A model generated the notes under the pieces. The model worked only from the letters and a program-made list of their open reading frames with translations, was not told the DNA's origin and did no database searches. Below, in pieces: positions 7,376 through 15,225 of a DNA stretch of 18,379 nucleotides. The DNA is from Thermodesulfobacteriota bacterium (GTDB lineage: Bacteria > Desulfobacterota_D > UBA1144 > Nemesobacterales > UBA2774): assembly GCA_039028315.1 (NCBI GenBank), contig JBCCIH010000018.1, positions 1 to 18,379 of the forward strand. The letters are read 5' to 3'. A program made the position numbers and the translations under genes. Each line of letters starts with the position of its first letter. Positions within the stretch are counted from its first letter, which is position 1.

Positions 7376-8012
7376 TTTCCGAATTGTTTGTTGCCAGACC
7401 CGCAGACATGATGATTCTAAATGCGTCCTCTACTGAAATTGGTAGTTCTGTTACATCTTCTTCGGGAATCATTATATAATACCCGCTAGTAGGATTGGGA
7501 GTGGTAGGAACGAAAATACTAACGACCTTTCTTCCCGATTTGTTGTGGTGTTTGCCATCTTCTATTGTGCCAGTGATAAATCCGATTGAGTAAATTCCCT
7601 TTCTTGGATATTCAAACATAGCAACTCTCTTTAGGTTTTTCATACCCCTTCCCATAAGGGTTTCAATAATCTGCTTTGATGCTATGTATATAGTTCTTGC
7701 AAGAGGGATCTTGGTAATTATATATTCACCAAAACCAAGAAGCTTTCTGCCTAAGATATTTCTGGCAACAGCACCAACAATAAGCACGATCAGTAGTGCT
7801 CCAAGTAGACCAATAAGGAATAATATTGTTTGGGAAACTAGAGGGTTCTGTTGATTAAGAAGTTCACCAATAAATTTATTGGGTGCAGCGCTAACTAGCC
7901 CTATAATCCATGTTCCAAGCCAGTATAGTACCGCTATAGTAAGGGCGAACGGTATGGTAACCAGTACGCCTGTGAGTATGTTGTTTCTGAAGAAACTATA
8001 CAAATATTTCAT
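7347..8012 (-). CDS. DUF502-family inner-membrane protein
   Basis: Conserved membrane protein of unknown function, matching DUF502 (COG2928). The 221-aa protein begins with a short cytosolic segment and two hydrophobic helices, about residues 13-40 and 58-85, followed by the family block GEYIITKIPLARTIYIASKQIIETL (about 94-118) and a soluble domain with FIPTTPNPTSGYYI-like features: here IFVPTTPNPTSGYYIMIPEEDV (about 164-185). The start codon is ATG at 8012, only 3 nt after the ihfA stop, without its own ribosome site, suggesting coupled translation. The end overlaps tilS by 29 nt. The context (pheT-ihfA-DUF502-tilS) is a translation and DNA-architecture cluster that does not point to a specific role. 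Confidence 0.88.
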   Translation of the reverse strand: MKYLYSFFRNNILTGVLVTIPFALTIAVLYWLGTWIIGLVSAAPNKFIGELLNQQNPLVSQTILFLIGLLGALLIVLIVGAVARNILGRKLLGFGEYIITKIPLARTIYIASKQIIETLMGRGMKNLKRVAMFEYPRKGIYSIGFITGTIEDGKHHNKSGRKVVSIFVPTTPNPTSGYYIMIPEEDVTELPISVEDAFRIIMSAGLATNNSENAIQSNKDT

Positions 8013-8015
8013 ACA

Positions 8016-8300
8016 TTAGTCTGTATGCTTATCTATTGAATCACGGAGAAATCTGCTTGGTTTAAAGACTACGGCTTTTCTCTCTGCAATCTCAATTGTT
8101 TCTCCGGTGGCAGGGTTTCTTCCTTTTCTGGCTTTACGGTTTTGAACCCTAAAGCTGCCAAAGCGCGGAAGCTTTATTCCCTCACCTTTGCTCAGTCTGT
8201 CCTTTGCAATGTCAAAGAAGAACTCAACTATCTCAGCTGACTCTCTTTTTGACAGGCCAATCTTTGTGTGAATTACATCTGCAAGCTCTTTTTTTGTCAT
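8016..8300 (-). CDS. ihfA: Integration host factor subunit alpha
   Basis: Small DNA-bending protein of the HU/IHF family; IHF-alpha pairs with IHF-beta and bends specific sites in promoters and recombination loci. The 94-aa product shows MTKKELADVIHTKIGLSKRESAEIVEFFFD (1-30) and the DNA-arm segment KARKGRNPATGETIEIAERKAVVFKPS (about 56-82), with the minor-groove Pro at P63. LSKREs..IVE.FF is nearer to IhfA than to HU. The start ATG at 8300 was chosen because GAGG lies 7 nt upstream and family proteins begin here; the frame remains open upstream to 8348, which would overlap pheT. The pheT-ihfA order is the classical one in many proteobacteria and backs the name. The gap to pheT is 22 nt. HU remains the alternative. 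Confidence 0.87.
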   Translation of the reverse strand: MTKKELADVIHTKIGLSKRESAEIVEFFFDIAKDRLSKGEGIKLPRFGSFRVQNRKARKGRNPATGETIEIAERKAVVFKPSRFLRDSIDKHTD

Positions 8301-8322
8301 CACTATACCTCGCTTTAATGTT

Positions 8323-10734
8323 CTATATTGTACGTAATTCGGCTCCAAGAGCCAAGCCTAGTTTTTTAAGTGTTTTTTCTTGTACTTTATTAACTTCTTC
8401 TTCTGTTAAAGTTTTATCCGCTGCCCGGAGCTGAAGTGATACTGCAACGCTCTTTTTACCTTCGTCAACATGCTCGCCAGTGTATACATCAAATATTGCC
8501 GCATCCTCAATTAAATTAGATCCAATTTTGTTTATCTCTTCTAAAATACCTGAGGCCGGTACTGACTCATCTACAATTAGTGCGATATCTCTACGTACCG
8601 AAGGAAACTTGGGAAGCGGTTTAAATGATTTTGTCTTATCTTTTGCGATAGCTGAGATTTGATCAAGGTCGATCTCAAGAACATAAACTTTATTAGAAAT
8701 ATCAAGCTTCTCACTCAAATCAGGATGGAGCTCGCCTATATAACCTAATTCTCTATCGCCAACTTTAATAAGTGCCGACTTTCCGGGGTGAAGAAATCCA
8801 ATTTCCTGAGCATTCTCAAATTCAACATCCTCCCAGCGAATAAGGGCTTGAAAGCCCCTTTCCAAAATGCTCTTGAAATCAAAGAAATCAAATTCCTCCT
8901 TTCCCCAGAATTCCGGCGCTCTCTTTCCGGTTGCCAAAGCTGCTATTTTTCTAATTTCATTGGGTAATTCACTATCTTGGTTTGGTAGGTAAACTCTGCC
9001 TATTTCAAAAAGTCTTAGGTCCTGCTCTTGATGGTTTAGGTTAAGTACTGCGTTTTTAAGAATTCCAGGCAGCATGCTTGTTCTCATAACTGATGTTTCA
9101 GTTGTTAGCGGATTTAATATCTTGAGCGCATCTGATTTACTAACCAAACTTAACATTTCATGGTCTTCAAAACTGTAATTTATAACCTCATAAAACCCGC
9201 TGGCCACTAAGACCTGTTTTAATTGATCCTGAACCAATTTGTTGGTATTTAAAGTGTCAGATGACATAGCCACTTGAGGTAGTGTGGTGGGTATATTGTT
9301 ATATCCATAGAGCCGCGCTGCTTCTTCAATTAAATCAATCTCGCGTGTTATATCAACTCTAAATGTGGGAATTTTAAATGTATACTCGCCGTTTTGAGCT
9401 TTGACTTCTTCAAACTCAAGCCCCGTTGCGATTCTATTTATATCTTCGGCTTTGATATTTGTTCCAAGTGCTTTGTTAGCTCTATCTAGTGAAAGCGTGA
9501 CCTCATTAGGCGCTATAGGATTCGGGTATTGATCTATTTCACCTCTGGCAATTTGACCCTCGCCCAGCTCCCTTATTAATTCAGCAGCTCTGTTCAGCGC
9601 TTTTACTACAGCGTTAGGATCTACTCCTCTTTCAAATCTATATGATGACTCAGATCTTAGTCCGGTTGCTTTTGAAGTCTTTCGTACAGTAACCGGATCA
9701 AAATATGCACTTTCTAAAAGGACGTTCTTAGTGTTTTCTGATACCTCAGTATTTGCCCCGCCCATTACGCCTGCTAATGCAACGGGTTTTTTGCCGTCAC
9801 ATATTAGTAAATCGTTTTCAGTAAGTTTTCTCTCAACATCATCCAAGGTTTTTAATATTTCTCCATTTGTTGCAGCCCTTACTACGATCTTGTGATCTTC
9901 AAGTAGGTCATAGTCAAAAGCATGGAGCGGCTGGCCATACTCTAAAAGCACGAAGTTCGTGATATCGACTACATTGTTGATTGACCTTATGTCAGAAGCC
10001 TCGAGTCTTCTCTTAAGCCAGTCCGGAGACGGGCCGATTTTCACATCATTTATAACTCTGCATGAGTATCTGGGACATTTCTCAGGGTCTACTAGTTCAA
10101 CCTTTGCAATTTGGTTTATATCATCACCTGATTCTTCAACAGTTTCATCAGGGTGTTTAACAGTATTTCCGGTCAGAGCCGCAACTTCTCTTGCAACTCC
10201 AATTACGCTTAAACAGTCAGGGCGGTTAGGAGTAATACCCACTTCAAATACTATGTCGTTTAATCCGAGTACATCAGTAATTGGCGCCCCAACTTCGCTG
10301 TGATCCGGAAGAATTATAATGCCGTCGCTCTCTTCACCTAGCCCCAGTTCATTTTCAGCGCAGAGCATCCCTTCTGAGACTTCGCCTCTGATTTTAGCTT
10401 TCTTTATCTTAAGTCCATCTTCAAATTTGGGTCCGGGAGGAAGGTGAGCACCTATTTTTGCCAGTGCAACCTTATCACCAGCCTTCATATTGGTTGCTCC
10501 GCACACTATAGGATATGTGTTCTCGCCATCTGTTACTTTACAAAGCGAGAGCTTCTCAGCATTTGGGTGAGCTTCTTTCTCAAGGATTTGGGCCGACACT
10601 ACATTCTCAAGACCCTCGCCTTGATAAATGACATCTTCGACCTCAAGCCCGGCCATAGTTAGGCTGTGGGATAGTTCTTGGGGGGATAGATCAAAATCTA
10701 TGTAATCTCTAAGCCAGTTAAGTGTGAATTTCAT
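8323..10734 (-). CDS. pheT: Phenylalanyl-tRNA synthetase beta subunit
   Basis: Beta chain of the alpha2-beta2 enzyme that charges tRNA-Phe; the beta chain binds tRNA and edits mischarged tyrosine. The 803 aa is the normal bacterial length. In order: N-terminal MKFTLNWLRDYID; an EMAP/OB tRNA-binding domain (about 40-150, HPNAEKLSLCKV, CGATNMKAGDKVALA, GEVSEGMLCAENELG); the B3/4 editing domain (about 210-385, with NNVVDITNFVLLEYGQPLHAFD and RFERGVDPNAV); B5 (about 405-480); the catalytic-like core (about 490-690, LNPLTTETSVMRTSMLPGIL); and the C-terminal FDX-ACB anticodon fold (about 710-803, KFPSVRRDIALIVD). Start ATG at 10734. Odd: pheS, normally just upstream, is missing; a gap and an unrelated oxidoreductase lie there. 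Confidence 0.97.
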   Translation of the reverse strand: MKFTLNWLRDYIDFDLSPQELSHSLTMAGLEVEDVIYQGEGLENVVSAQILEKEAHPNAEKLSLCKVTDGENTYPIVCGATNMKAGDKVALAKIGAHLPPGPKFEDGLKIKKAKIRGEVSEGMLCAENELGLGEESDGIIILPDHSEVGAPITDVLGLNDIVFEVGITPNRPDCLSVIGVAREVAALTGNTVKHPDETVEESGDDINQIAKVELVDPEKCPRYSCRVINDVKIGPSPDWLKRRLEASDIRSINNVVDITNFVLLEYGQPLHAFDYDLLEDHKIVVRAATNGEILKTLDDVERKLTENDLLICDGKKPVALAGVMGGANTEVSENTKNVLLESAYFDPVTVRKTSKATGLRSESSYRFERGVDPNAVVKALNRAAELIRELGEGQIARGEIDQYPNPIAPNEVTLSLDRANKALGTNIKAEDINRIATGLEFEEVKAQNGEYTFKIPTFRVDITREIDLIEEAARLYGYNNIPTTLPQVAMSSDTLNTNKLVQDQLKQVLVASGFYEVINYSFEDHEMLSLVSKSDALKILNPLTTETSVMRTSMLPGILKNAVLNLNHQEQDLRLFEIGRVYLPNQDSELPNEIRKIAALATGKRAPEFWGKEEFDFFDFKSILERGFQALIRWEDVEFENAQEIGFLHPGKSALIKVGDRELGYIGELHPDLSEKLDISNKVYVLEIDLDQISAIAKDKTKSFKPLPKFPSVRRDIALIVDESVPASGILEEINKIGSNLIEDAAIFDVYTGEHVDEGKKSVAVSLQLRAADKTLTEEEVNKVQEKTLKKLGLALGAELRTI

Positions 10735-10868
10735 TTTAACCCCGGGTCAATATGAAATATTTACATATTCTAAGTAGAGGGTCAATACCGCAACAAAGAT
10801 ATTTTTTCAGGATAGGTCTTATCTAGACAAAGATTCATGAATCGGGGGAAAATTTATGTCTAATGTAT
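10735..10868 (-). promoter_or_regulatory. pheT: pheT upstream region with 9-bp direct repeats and a weak promoter
   Basis: This 134-nt gap replaces the usual pheS-pheT junction. It holds two identical 9-mers, GGGTCAATA at 10744-10752 and 10779-10787 (TATTGACCC on the transcribed strand), 35 nt apart, and a -10-like TAGAAT (10772-10767, minus strand; five of six). No -35 at a good distance is convincing, though each repeat contains TTGACC. There is also a 12-nt perfect palindrome GATTCATGAATC (10832-10843). No tRNA, leader peptide or T-tailed terminator is seen. Confidence 0.3.
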
Positions 10869-11891
10869 CTATGAGGACGGATCATCAGATATTTTGATTA
10901 TTAACTTACCTTTATTTGAGCCATCAAAGAGTTTATTAAGTGCGCTTGGCGCCTGTTCTAGTCCATCAACTAGATCAATCCTATACTGTAACTTCCCCTC
11001 AGAATACCACTTACCCAGGTCTTGTATTGCCTCATTGGCGCGCTGCATGTAGTCGAGCACTAAAAATCCTTCCATAAGCGCTCTTTTTGAAATCAAGTTT
11101 GATAAGTTAGAGGGGCCGGGCTGAGGTTTTGTATTATTATATTGAGAAATCATGCCGCAAATAACTAGTCGTGCATTTATATTGATAAGATTTAACACTG
11201 CCTCTAGTATTTCACCACCAACATTGTCAAAATAGACATCTATACCGTCAGGGCATAGCTTGGTTAAACTATCAAGAACATACTCTTCTTTATAGTTGAT
11301 GGCGGCATCAAAACCCAATTCATCTGTGATCCACCGGCATTTCTCATCGCTACCAGCGATACCAACTACATGACATCCTTTAATCTTTCCGATCTGTCCA
11401 ACAAGAGATCCTACAGCGCCGGCTGCCGCTGAAACAACCAATGTCTCACCTTTATTGGGCTTGCCAATATCCAAAAGTGCAAAATATGCTGATAGCCCTA
11501 TGTGGCCGAAAAGACCAAAATGTGCAGTAAGCGGAATAGATGGAATGTTTGGCAAGATAGTAAGTCCAGAACCATCAGTAATTGAGTAGTCTTGCCACTG
11601 TAATAGTCCTTGTACGATACTTCCTTTGGGGAAAGCATCGTTGTTAGATTGCTCGACTATTCCTATTGTTGCCCCGAGCATGACATCACCAATGGAAATA
11701 GGAGATAAATAGGAATTATCTGATGCCCAATTTCGGTTTGTAGGATCAAGAGACAAATAGATATTTCGTACCAATATTTCGCCTTGTGATGGTGACGGAA
11801 CAGATTCCTGGGTGAATTCAAAATCTGTTTCTTTCACAGCGCCAACTGGGCGAGCCGCAAGTCTCCATTGTCTGTTGATTGAAGAATTCAT
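10869..11891 (-). CDS. Zinc-independent NADPH-dependent MDR oxidoreductase (CurA / PTGR type)
   Basis: Medium-chain dehydrogenase/reductase of the leukotriene-B4-dehydrogenase / prostaglandin reductase / E. coli CurA group, which reduces the C=C bond of enones and enals with NADPH; substrate unknown. The 340-aa protein lacks the catalytic zinc pattern. Seen: the N-terminal RQWRLAARPVG (7-17), SLDPTNRNW (47-55), the Rossmann AAAGAVGSLVGQIGKIKG (155-172), AGSDEKCRWITDELGFD (about 179-195) with a place for the NADP phosphate, and YFDNVGGEILEAVL (about 221-234). Start ATG at 11891 with AGGAGAGG just upstream. Downstream of katG on the same strand but separated by a terminator, so probably its own transcript. 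It would fit detoxification of lipid-peroxidation aldehydes, but that is inference. Confidence 0.9.
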   Translation of the reverse strand: MNSSINRQWRLAARPVGAVKETDFEFTQESVPSPSQGEILVRNIYLSLDPTNRNWASDNSYLSPISIGDVMLGATIGIVEQSNNDAFPKGSIVQGLLQWQDYSITDGSGLTILPNIPSIPLTAHFGLFGHIGLSAYFALLDIGKPNKGETLVVSAAAGAVGSLVGQIGKIKGCHVVGIAGSDEKCRWITDELGFDAAINYKEEYVLDSLTKLCPDGIDVYFDNVGGEILEAVLNLININARLVICGMISQYNNTKPQPGPSNLSNLISKRALMEGFLVLDYMQRANEAIQDLGKWYSEGKLQYRIDLVDGLEQAPSALNKLFDGSNKGKLIIKISDDPSS

Positions 11892-11925
11892 TCTACCTCT
11901 CCTAGAATTTCGTTGAATTGTAGAT

Positions 11926-11959
11926 CTAAAAGAAGTGAGGCATTTTGTTAAGGCCTCAC
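11926..11959 (-). terminator. Rho-independent terminator after katG
   Basis: A 7-bp inverted repeat, GTGAGGC (11935-11941) and GCCTCAC (11953-11959), encloses an 11-nt loop. Read in the direction of katG the second arm is followed by the T-rich TTCTTTT. It starts 40 nt after the katG stop and ends before the oxidoreductase ribosome site. Confidence 0.75.
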
Positions 11960-11998
11960 CATGTTCTGAGTATAGCTGTTATTATGTTCTAGCCTAAC

Positions 11999-14206
11999 TT
12001 AGACCAAATCAAAGCGGTCTAAGTTCATAACCTTGGTCCAAGCTGCCACAAAGTCATGCACAAACCTCTCTTGGGAATCCTCTGAGCCGTAGACTTCTGC
12101 AAGTGCTCTAAGCTCCGAGTTAGATCCAAAAATAAGATCAACACGAGTGCCGGTCCATTTTAGATCGCCACTTTTGCGGTCGCGACCTTCAAACTCTGCC
12201 TGCTCTTCAGAAGTCGCCTGCCATGTTGTTCCCAAGTCTAGAAGATTAACAAAGAAGTCATTTGTTAGAGTATCCGCTCTATTTGTAAATACGCCGTTTG
12301 CTGATTCTCCAAAGTTAGTGTTTAGAACCCTAAGCCCGCCAACTAGAACACTCATCTCGGGCGCTGTTAGAGTTAGGAGCTGTGCTCTGTCTACGAGCAT
12401 ATCCTCTGCCGATGCTACACATTGTTCGGTGAAGTAGTTTCTAAACCCGTCAGCTACTGGTTCTAAAACTGCAAATGACTCCACATCAGTTTGTTCTTGA
12501 GAGGCATCGCCCCTTCCTGCTGTGAAAGGTACTGTTATGTCATGGCCCGCATTTTTAGCAGCCTGCTCGATAGCAGCACTTCCTCCTAGAACAATAAGGT
12601 CAGCGATTGATACCAATTTGCCGCCGCTCTGTGAGTCGTTGAATTGTTTTTGAATAGATTCAAGTTTCTCGAGCACAGATGCTAGTTCAGATGGATTATT
12701 AACTTCCCAGTCTTTCTGTGGCGCTAGTCTTATATGCGCTCCATTTGCGCCGCCTCTCATATCAGAGCCTCTAAAGGTAGAAGCTGATGCCCAAGCGGTT
12801 GATACTAGCTGGGATACAGAAAGCCCTGATCCTAGGATGTTTGTTTTTAGTGATGCTATATCATTTTCATCAATTAATTCATGAGTTACTGCCGGTATAG
12901 GGTCTTGCCATATTAGTTCTTCATCTGGCACTTCAGGTCCGAGGTAGCGAACCTTAGGCCCCATATCACGGTGAGTGAGCTTGTACCATGCCCTGGCAAA
13001 CGCATCCGCAAACTCATCAGGGTTTTCATAAAAGCGCCTAGAAATGGGCTCATAGATTGGATCCATTCTAAGTGAAAGGTCTGTGGTTAGCATAAACGGC
13101 GCATGTGATTTTGATGAATCATGCGCATCTGGCACTGTTCCTTCTCCGCCTCCGTTTACCGGTCTCCACTGATTTGCACCTGCCGGGCTTTGGTAGAGCT
13201 CCCATTCATAGCTAAATAGGTTTTCAAAGAAATTGTTGCTCCATTTTGTTGGAGTTGTTGTCCATGTTCCCTCAAGTCCACTGGTAATGGTGTCTCCGCC
13301 ACTACCCGTTCCATAAGTATTTAACCAGCCGAGACCTTGCTCCTGGATAGGCGCTGCTGCAGGCTCACGTCCTACATACTTGTCCGGGTCAGCCGCTCCG
13401 TGGGTTTTCCCAAAAGTGTGCCCGCCAGCGATAAGAGCTACTGTCTCCTCATCGTTCATAGCCATTCTGCCAAATGTCTCACGTATGTCACGGGCTGCGG
13501 CAATAGGATCAGGATTACCGTTAGGGCCTTCAGGGTTTACATAGATAAGTCCCATTTGAACTGCGCCTAGAGGGTTTTCAAGCTCTCTATCGCCAGTATA
13601 TCTTTTATCTCCAAGCCACTCACTCTCAGAGCCCCAGTAAACATCTTCCTCTGGCTCCCACACGTCCTCACGACCGCCGCCAAAGCCAAACGTTTTAAAG
13701 TCCATTGACTCTAGAGCACAGTTACCTGCGAGTATCATCAAATCTGCCCATGAGATTTTTTTGCCGTATTTTTGTTTAACAGGCCAAAGTAGTAAGCGGG
13801 CTTTATCCAGGTTGCCGTTATCCGGCCAGCTGTTAAGAGGAGCAAAGCGCTGTGTTCCAGAGCCCCCGCCCCCTCTGCCGTCTGCGATACGATAGGTTCC
13901 CGCACTGTGCCAAGCCATACGGATAAATAGCGGTCCATAATGGCCAAAGTCTGCCGGCCACCAGTCTTGTGAATCTGTCATAAGATCGAATATGTCTTGT
14001 TTAACTGCTTTTAGATCGAGCGTCTTAAACTCATCAGCATAGCTAAAATTCTCACCCATTGGGTTTGATAATGATGAGTTTTGGCGAAGGATATTTAACT
14101 TTAGCTGGTTTGGCCACCAGTCTTTGTTAGATGTTCCTGAGCCTCCCCCGTGTTTAAGCTGCCCGTGAGTAAACGGGCACTGTGCTCCATTTGTGTTCTT
14201 AGCCAT
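11999..14206 (-). CDS. katG: Catalase-peroxidase KatG
   Basis: Bifunctional haem enzyme that dismutes hydrogen peroxide and acts as a broad peroxidase; cytoplasmic. The 735 aa is full length, with the two tandem peroxidase-like domains of the family. N-terminal domain: distal triad in IRMAWHSAGTYR (about 95-106; R96, W99, H100), Tyr222 in IYVNPEGPNG, Met248 in FGRMAMNDEETV and proximal haem ligand H263 in GGHTFGKTHG. The distal Trp, Tyr222 and Met248 correspond to the Met-Tyr-Trp adduct needed for catalase activity. The degenerate C-terminal domain is intact (for example PEMSVLVGGLRVL). Start ATG at 14206 with GGGAG 9 nt upstream. It is divergent from oxyR, with an OxyR operator between them, so peroxide-induced expression is expected. 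No frameshift or missing key residue. Confidence 0.98.
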   Translation of the reverse strand: MAKNTNGAQCPFTHGQLKHGGGSGTSNKDWWPNQLKLNILRQNSSLSNPMGENFSYADEFKTLDLKAVKQDIFDLMTDSQDWWPADFGHYGPLFIRMAWHSAGTYRIADGRGGGGSGTQRFAPLNSWPDNGNLDKARLLLWPVKQKYGKKISWADLMILAGNCALESMDFKTFGFGGGREDVWEPEEDVYWGSESEWLGDKRYTGDRELENPLGAVQMGLIYVNPEGPNGNPDPIAAARDIRETFGRMAMNDEETVALIAGGHTFGKTHGAADPDKYVGREPAAAPIQEQGLGWLNTYGTGSGGDTITSGLEGTWTTTPTKWSNNFFENLFSYEWELYQSPAGANQWRPVNGGGEGTVPDAHDSSKSHAPFMLTTDLSLRMDPIYEPISRRFYENPDEFADAFARAWYKLTHRDMGPKVRYLGPEVPDEELIWQDPIPAVTHELIDENDIASLKTNILGSGLSVSQLVSTAWASASTFRGSDMRGGANGAHIRLAPQKDWEVNNPSELASVLEKLESIQKQFNDSQSGGKLVSIADLIVLGGSAAIEQAAKNAGHDITVPFTAGRGDASQEQTDVESFAVLEPVADGFRNYFTEQCVASAEDMLVDRAQLLTLTAPEMSVLVGGLRVLNTNFGESANGVFTNRADTLTNDFFVNLLDLGTTWQATSEEQAEFEGRDRKSGDLKWTGTRVDLIFGSNSELRALAEVYGSEDSQERFVHDFVAAWTKVMNLDRFDLV

Positions 14207-14256
14207 TTTTTAAATCTCCCTAATAATTAGTCTTATGAATAAGATAATCAATAATC

Positions 14257-14262
14257 ATTATA
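14257..14262 (-). promoter_or_regulatory. katG: katG -10 element
   Basis: A perfect TATAAT reads on the minus strand at 14262-14257; 17 nt upstream is ATAGAA, a poor -35. A strong -10 with a poor -35 is typical of an activator-dependent promoter. The implied start near 14250 puts the OxyR operator centre (14289) about 40 nt upstream, where OxyR usually contacts RNA polymerase, and leaves a leader of about 44 nt. Confidence 0.55.
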
Positions 14263-14263
14263 G

Positions 14264-14292
14264 TTGTCTAATATTAATTTTCTATGTATTCT
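14264..14292 (+). promoter_or_regulatory. oxyR: Candidate oxyR promoter overlapping the operator
   Basis: TTGTCT (14264-14269), 17 nt, TATTCT (14287-14292): four of six matches in each element, with correct spacing. The -10 lies inside the OxyR operator, as expected for the negative autoregulation common in LysR-type regulators. Another -10-like TATAGT is at 14292-14297 but has no -35 at the right distance. Confidence 0.35.
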
Positions 14293-14307
14293 ATAGTTAA
14301 AACCTAT
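14271..14307. promoter_or_regulatory. OxyR tetramer operator between katG and oxyR
   Basis: Four half-sites stand at the exact spacing of the known OxyR motif: ATAT (14271-14274), N7, CTAT (14282-14285), N7, ATAG (14293-14296), N7, CTAT (14304-14307). Against ATAG-N7-CTAT-N7-ATAG-N7-CTAT this is 15 of 16 bases; only the last base of the first half-site differs. The second pair also has the favoured internal T and A and the LysR-type T-N11-A spacing. It sits between the katG -10 and the oxyR start, where it can activate katG and repress oxyR. Confidence 0.75.
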
Positions 14308-14325
14308 AGCAATAGAGTCAAAGTT

Positions 14326-15225
14326 ATGGAACTTCATCAACTTAGATATTTTGTAGCGGTGGCAGAGACAGGAGGTTTTAGTAAGGCCGCCAAAAGGTGT
14401 TATGTTGCCCAGCCTTCTCTTAGTCAGCAGATTATTAAACTTGAGCACGAGCTCGGCCAGGAGCTTTTTGAAAGGCTCAGCAGAAAAATTGTTCTAACTG
14501 AAGCGGGGAAGGCCCTGTTGCCAAGGGCAAAGCTGATTTTAAAAGAAGCCGGCAATATTAAATCAGCGATACACGAAGATGTAGACTCGGGCTCTGGAAC
14601 ATTGTCCGTCGGCCTTATCCCGACAATAGCCCCTTATCTACTCCCTGGTTCTATGGATAGATATCACAAGCAATTTCCACTCTCTAGAATAAAAATAAAC
14701 TAAAATCTTACCGAGAGGCTTATAAGAAGTATTATTAATTTGGAGATCGATCTTGCAATAATGAGTCTGCCGATTGAAGACCCTCTGATACAAACAAAGG
14801 ATCTATTTAACGATCCGCTTGTATTGGCTTTATCACCTGAGCACCCTCTTACAAAGTACAAAAATATTAAAATTGACGATCTAAAGTCAATTCCTTTCAT
14901 TGCTCTTGAGGAAGAGCACTGTCTTGGGGAGCAGATAAAGAGTTTTTGCTATGAAAAGCAAGTGAATCCTGATATTATCTGCCGCACTTGGAATCTATCC
15001 ACAATTCAGCAGTGCGTATCATTTGGCAACGGTATATCATTAGTTCCTAAGATGCTGGTCTTGACCGACAGCTCTAACAGCTGTGAGTATAGAGAGATTA
15101 AAGGGCAGTCTCCGTTTAGAACTGTGGTGGCAGCCTGGCATAAGGACAGAAAACTGTCTAAACTAGCACAAGAGTTTATCTCAATAGTATCGGAGGAATA
15201 CAAATTTCTCTCAGAGTCATATTAG
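14326..15225 (+). pseudogene. oxyR: OxyR peroxide regulator interrupted by an in-frame TAA at codon 126
   Basis: LysR-type regulator that senses hydrogen peroxide through a disulfide and activates defence genes. Read through the stop it spans 300 codons including the terminator, the normal OxyR length. N-terminal winged helix-turn-helix MELHQLRYFVAVAETGGFSK and AAKRCYVAQPSLSQQIIKLE (1-40), ERLSRKIVLTEAGKALL (49-65), GLIPTIAPYLLP (about 95-106), then TAA at 14701-14703. Both halves are in the same frame, so this is a nonsense change, not a frameshift. After the stop the match resumes: DLAIMSLP, then ALEEEHCLGEQIKSFCYE with C199 and C208, the same numbers as the E. coli redox pair, then FGNGISLVPKM. 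The stop aligns with a Glu in E. coli, so GAA to TAA is likely. The second half lacks a ribosome site; the truncated product would keep only the DNA-binding part. Weak GAG ribosome site. Confidence 0.9.

Noticed and set aside
12147..13947. Open frames antisense or alternative-frame to katG
   Set aside because: They are inside a well-conserved katG with intact catalytic residues; low-complexity Ser/Arg-rich translations are typical of shadow frames.
14701..14760. Programmed recoding or frameshift making full-length OxyR
   Set aside because: Both halves share one frame, so no frameshift is needed. The stop is TAA rather than TGA, no slippery run or strong downstream hairpin is evident, and the context is not leaky.
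14740..15225. Second OxyR half as an independent gene starting at TTG 14740
   Set aside because: There is no ribosome site upstream, and a lone C-terminal sensor half would be an incomplete effector domain missing its first strands. It is better read as the rest of oxyR.
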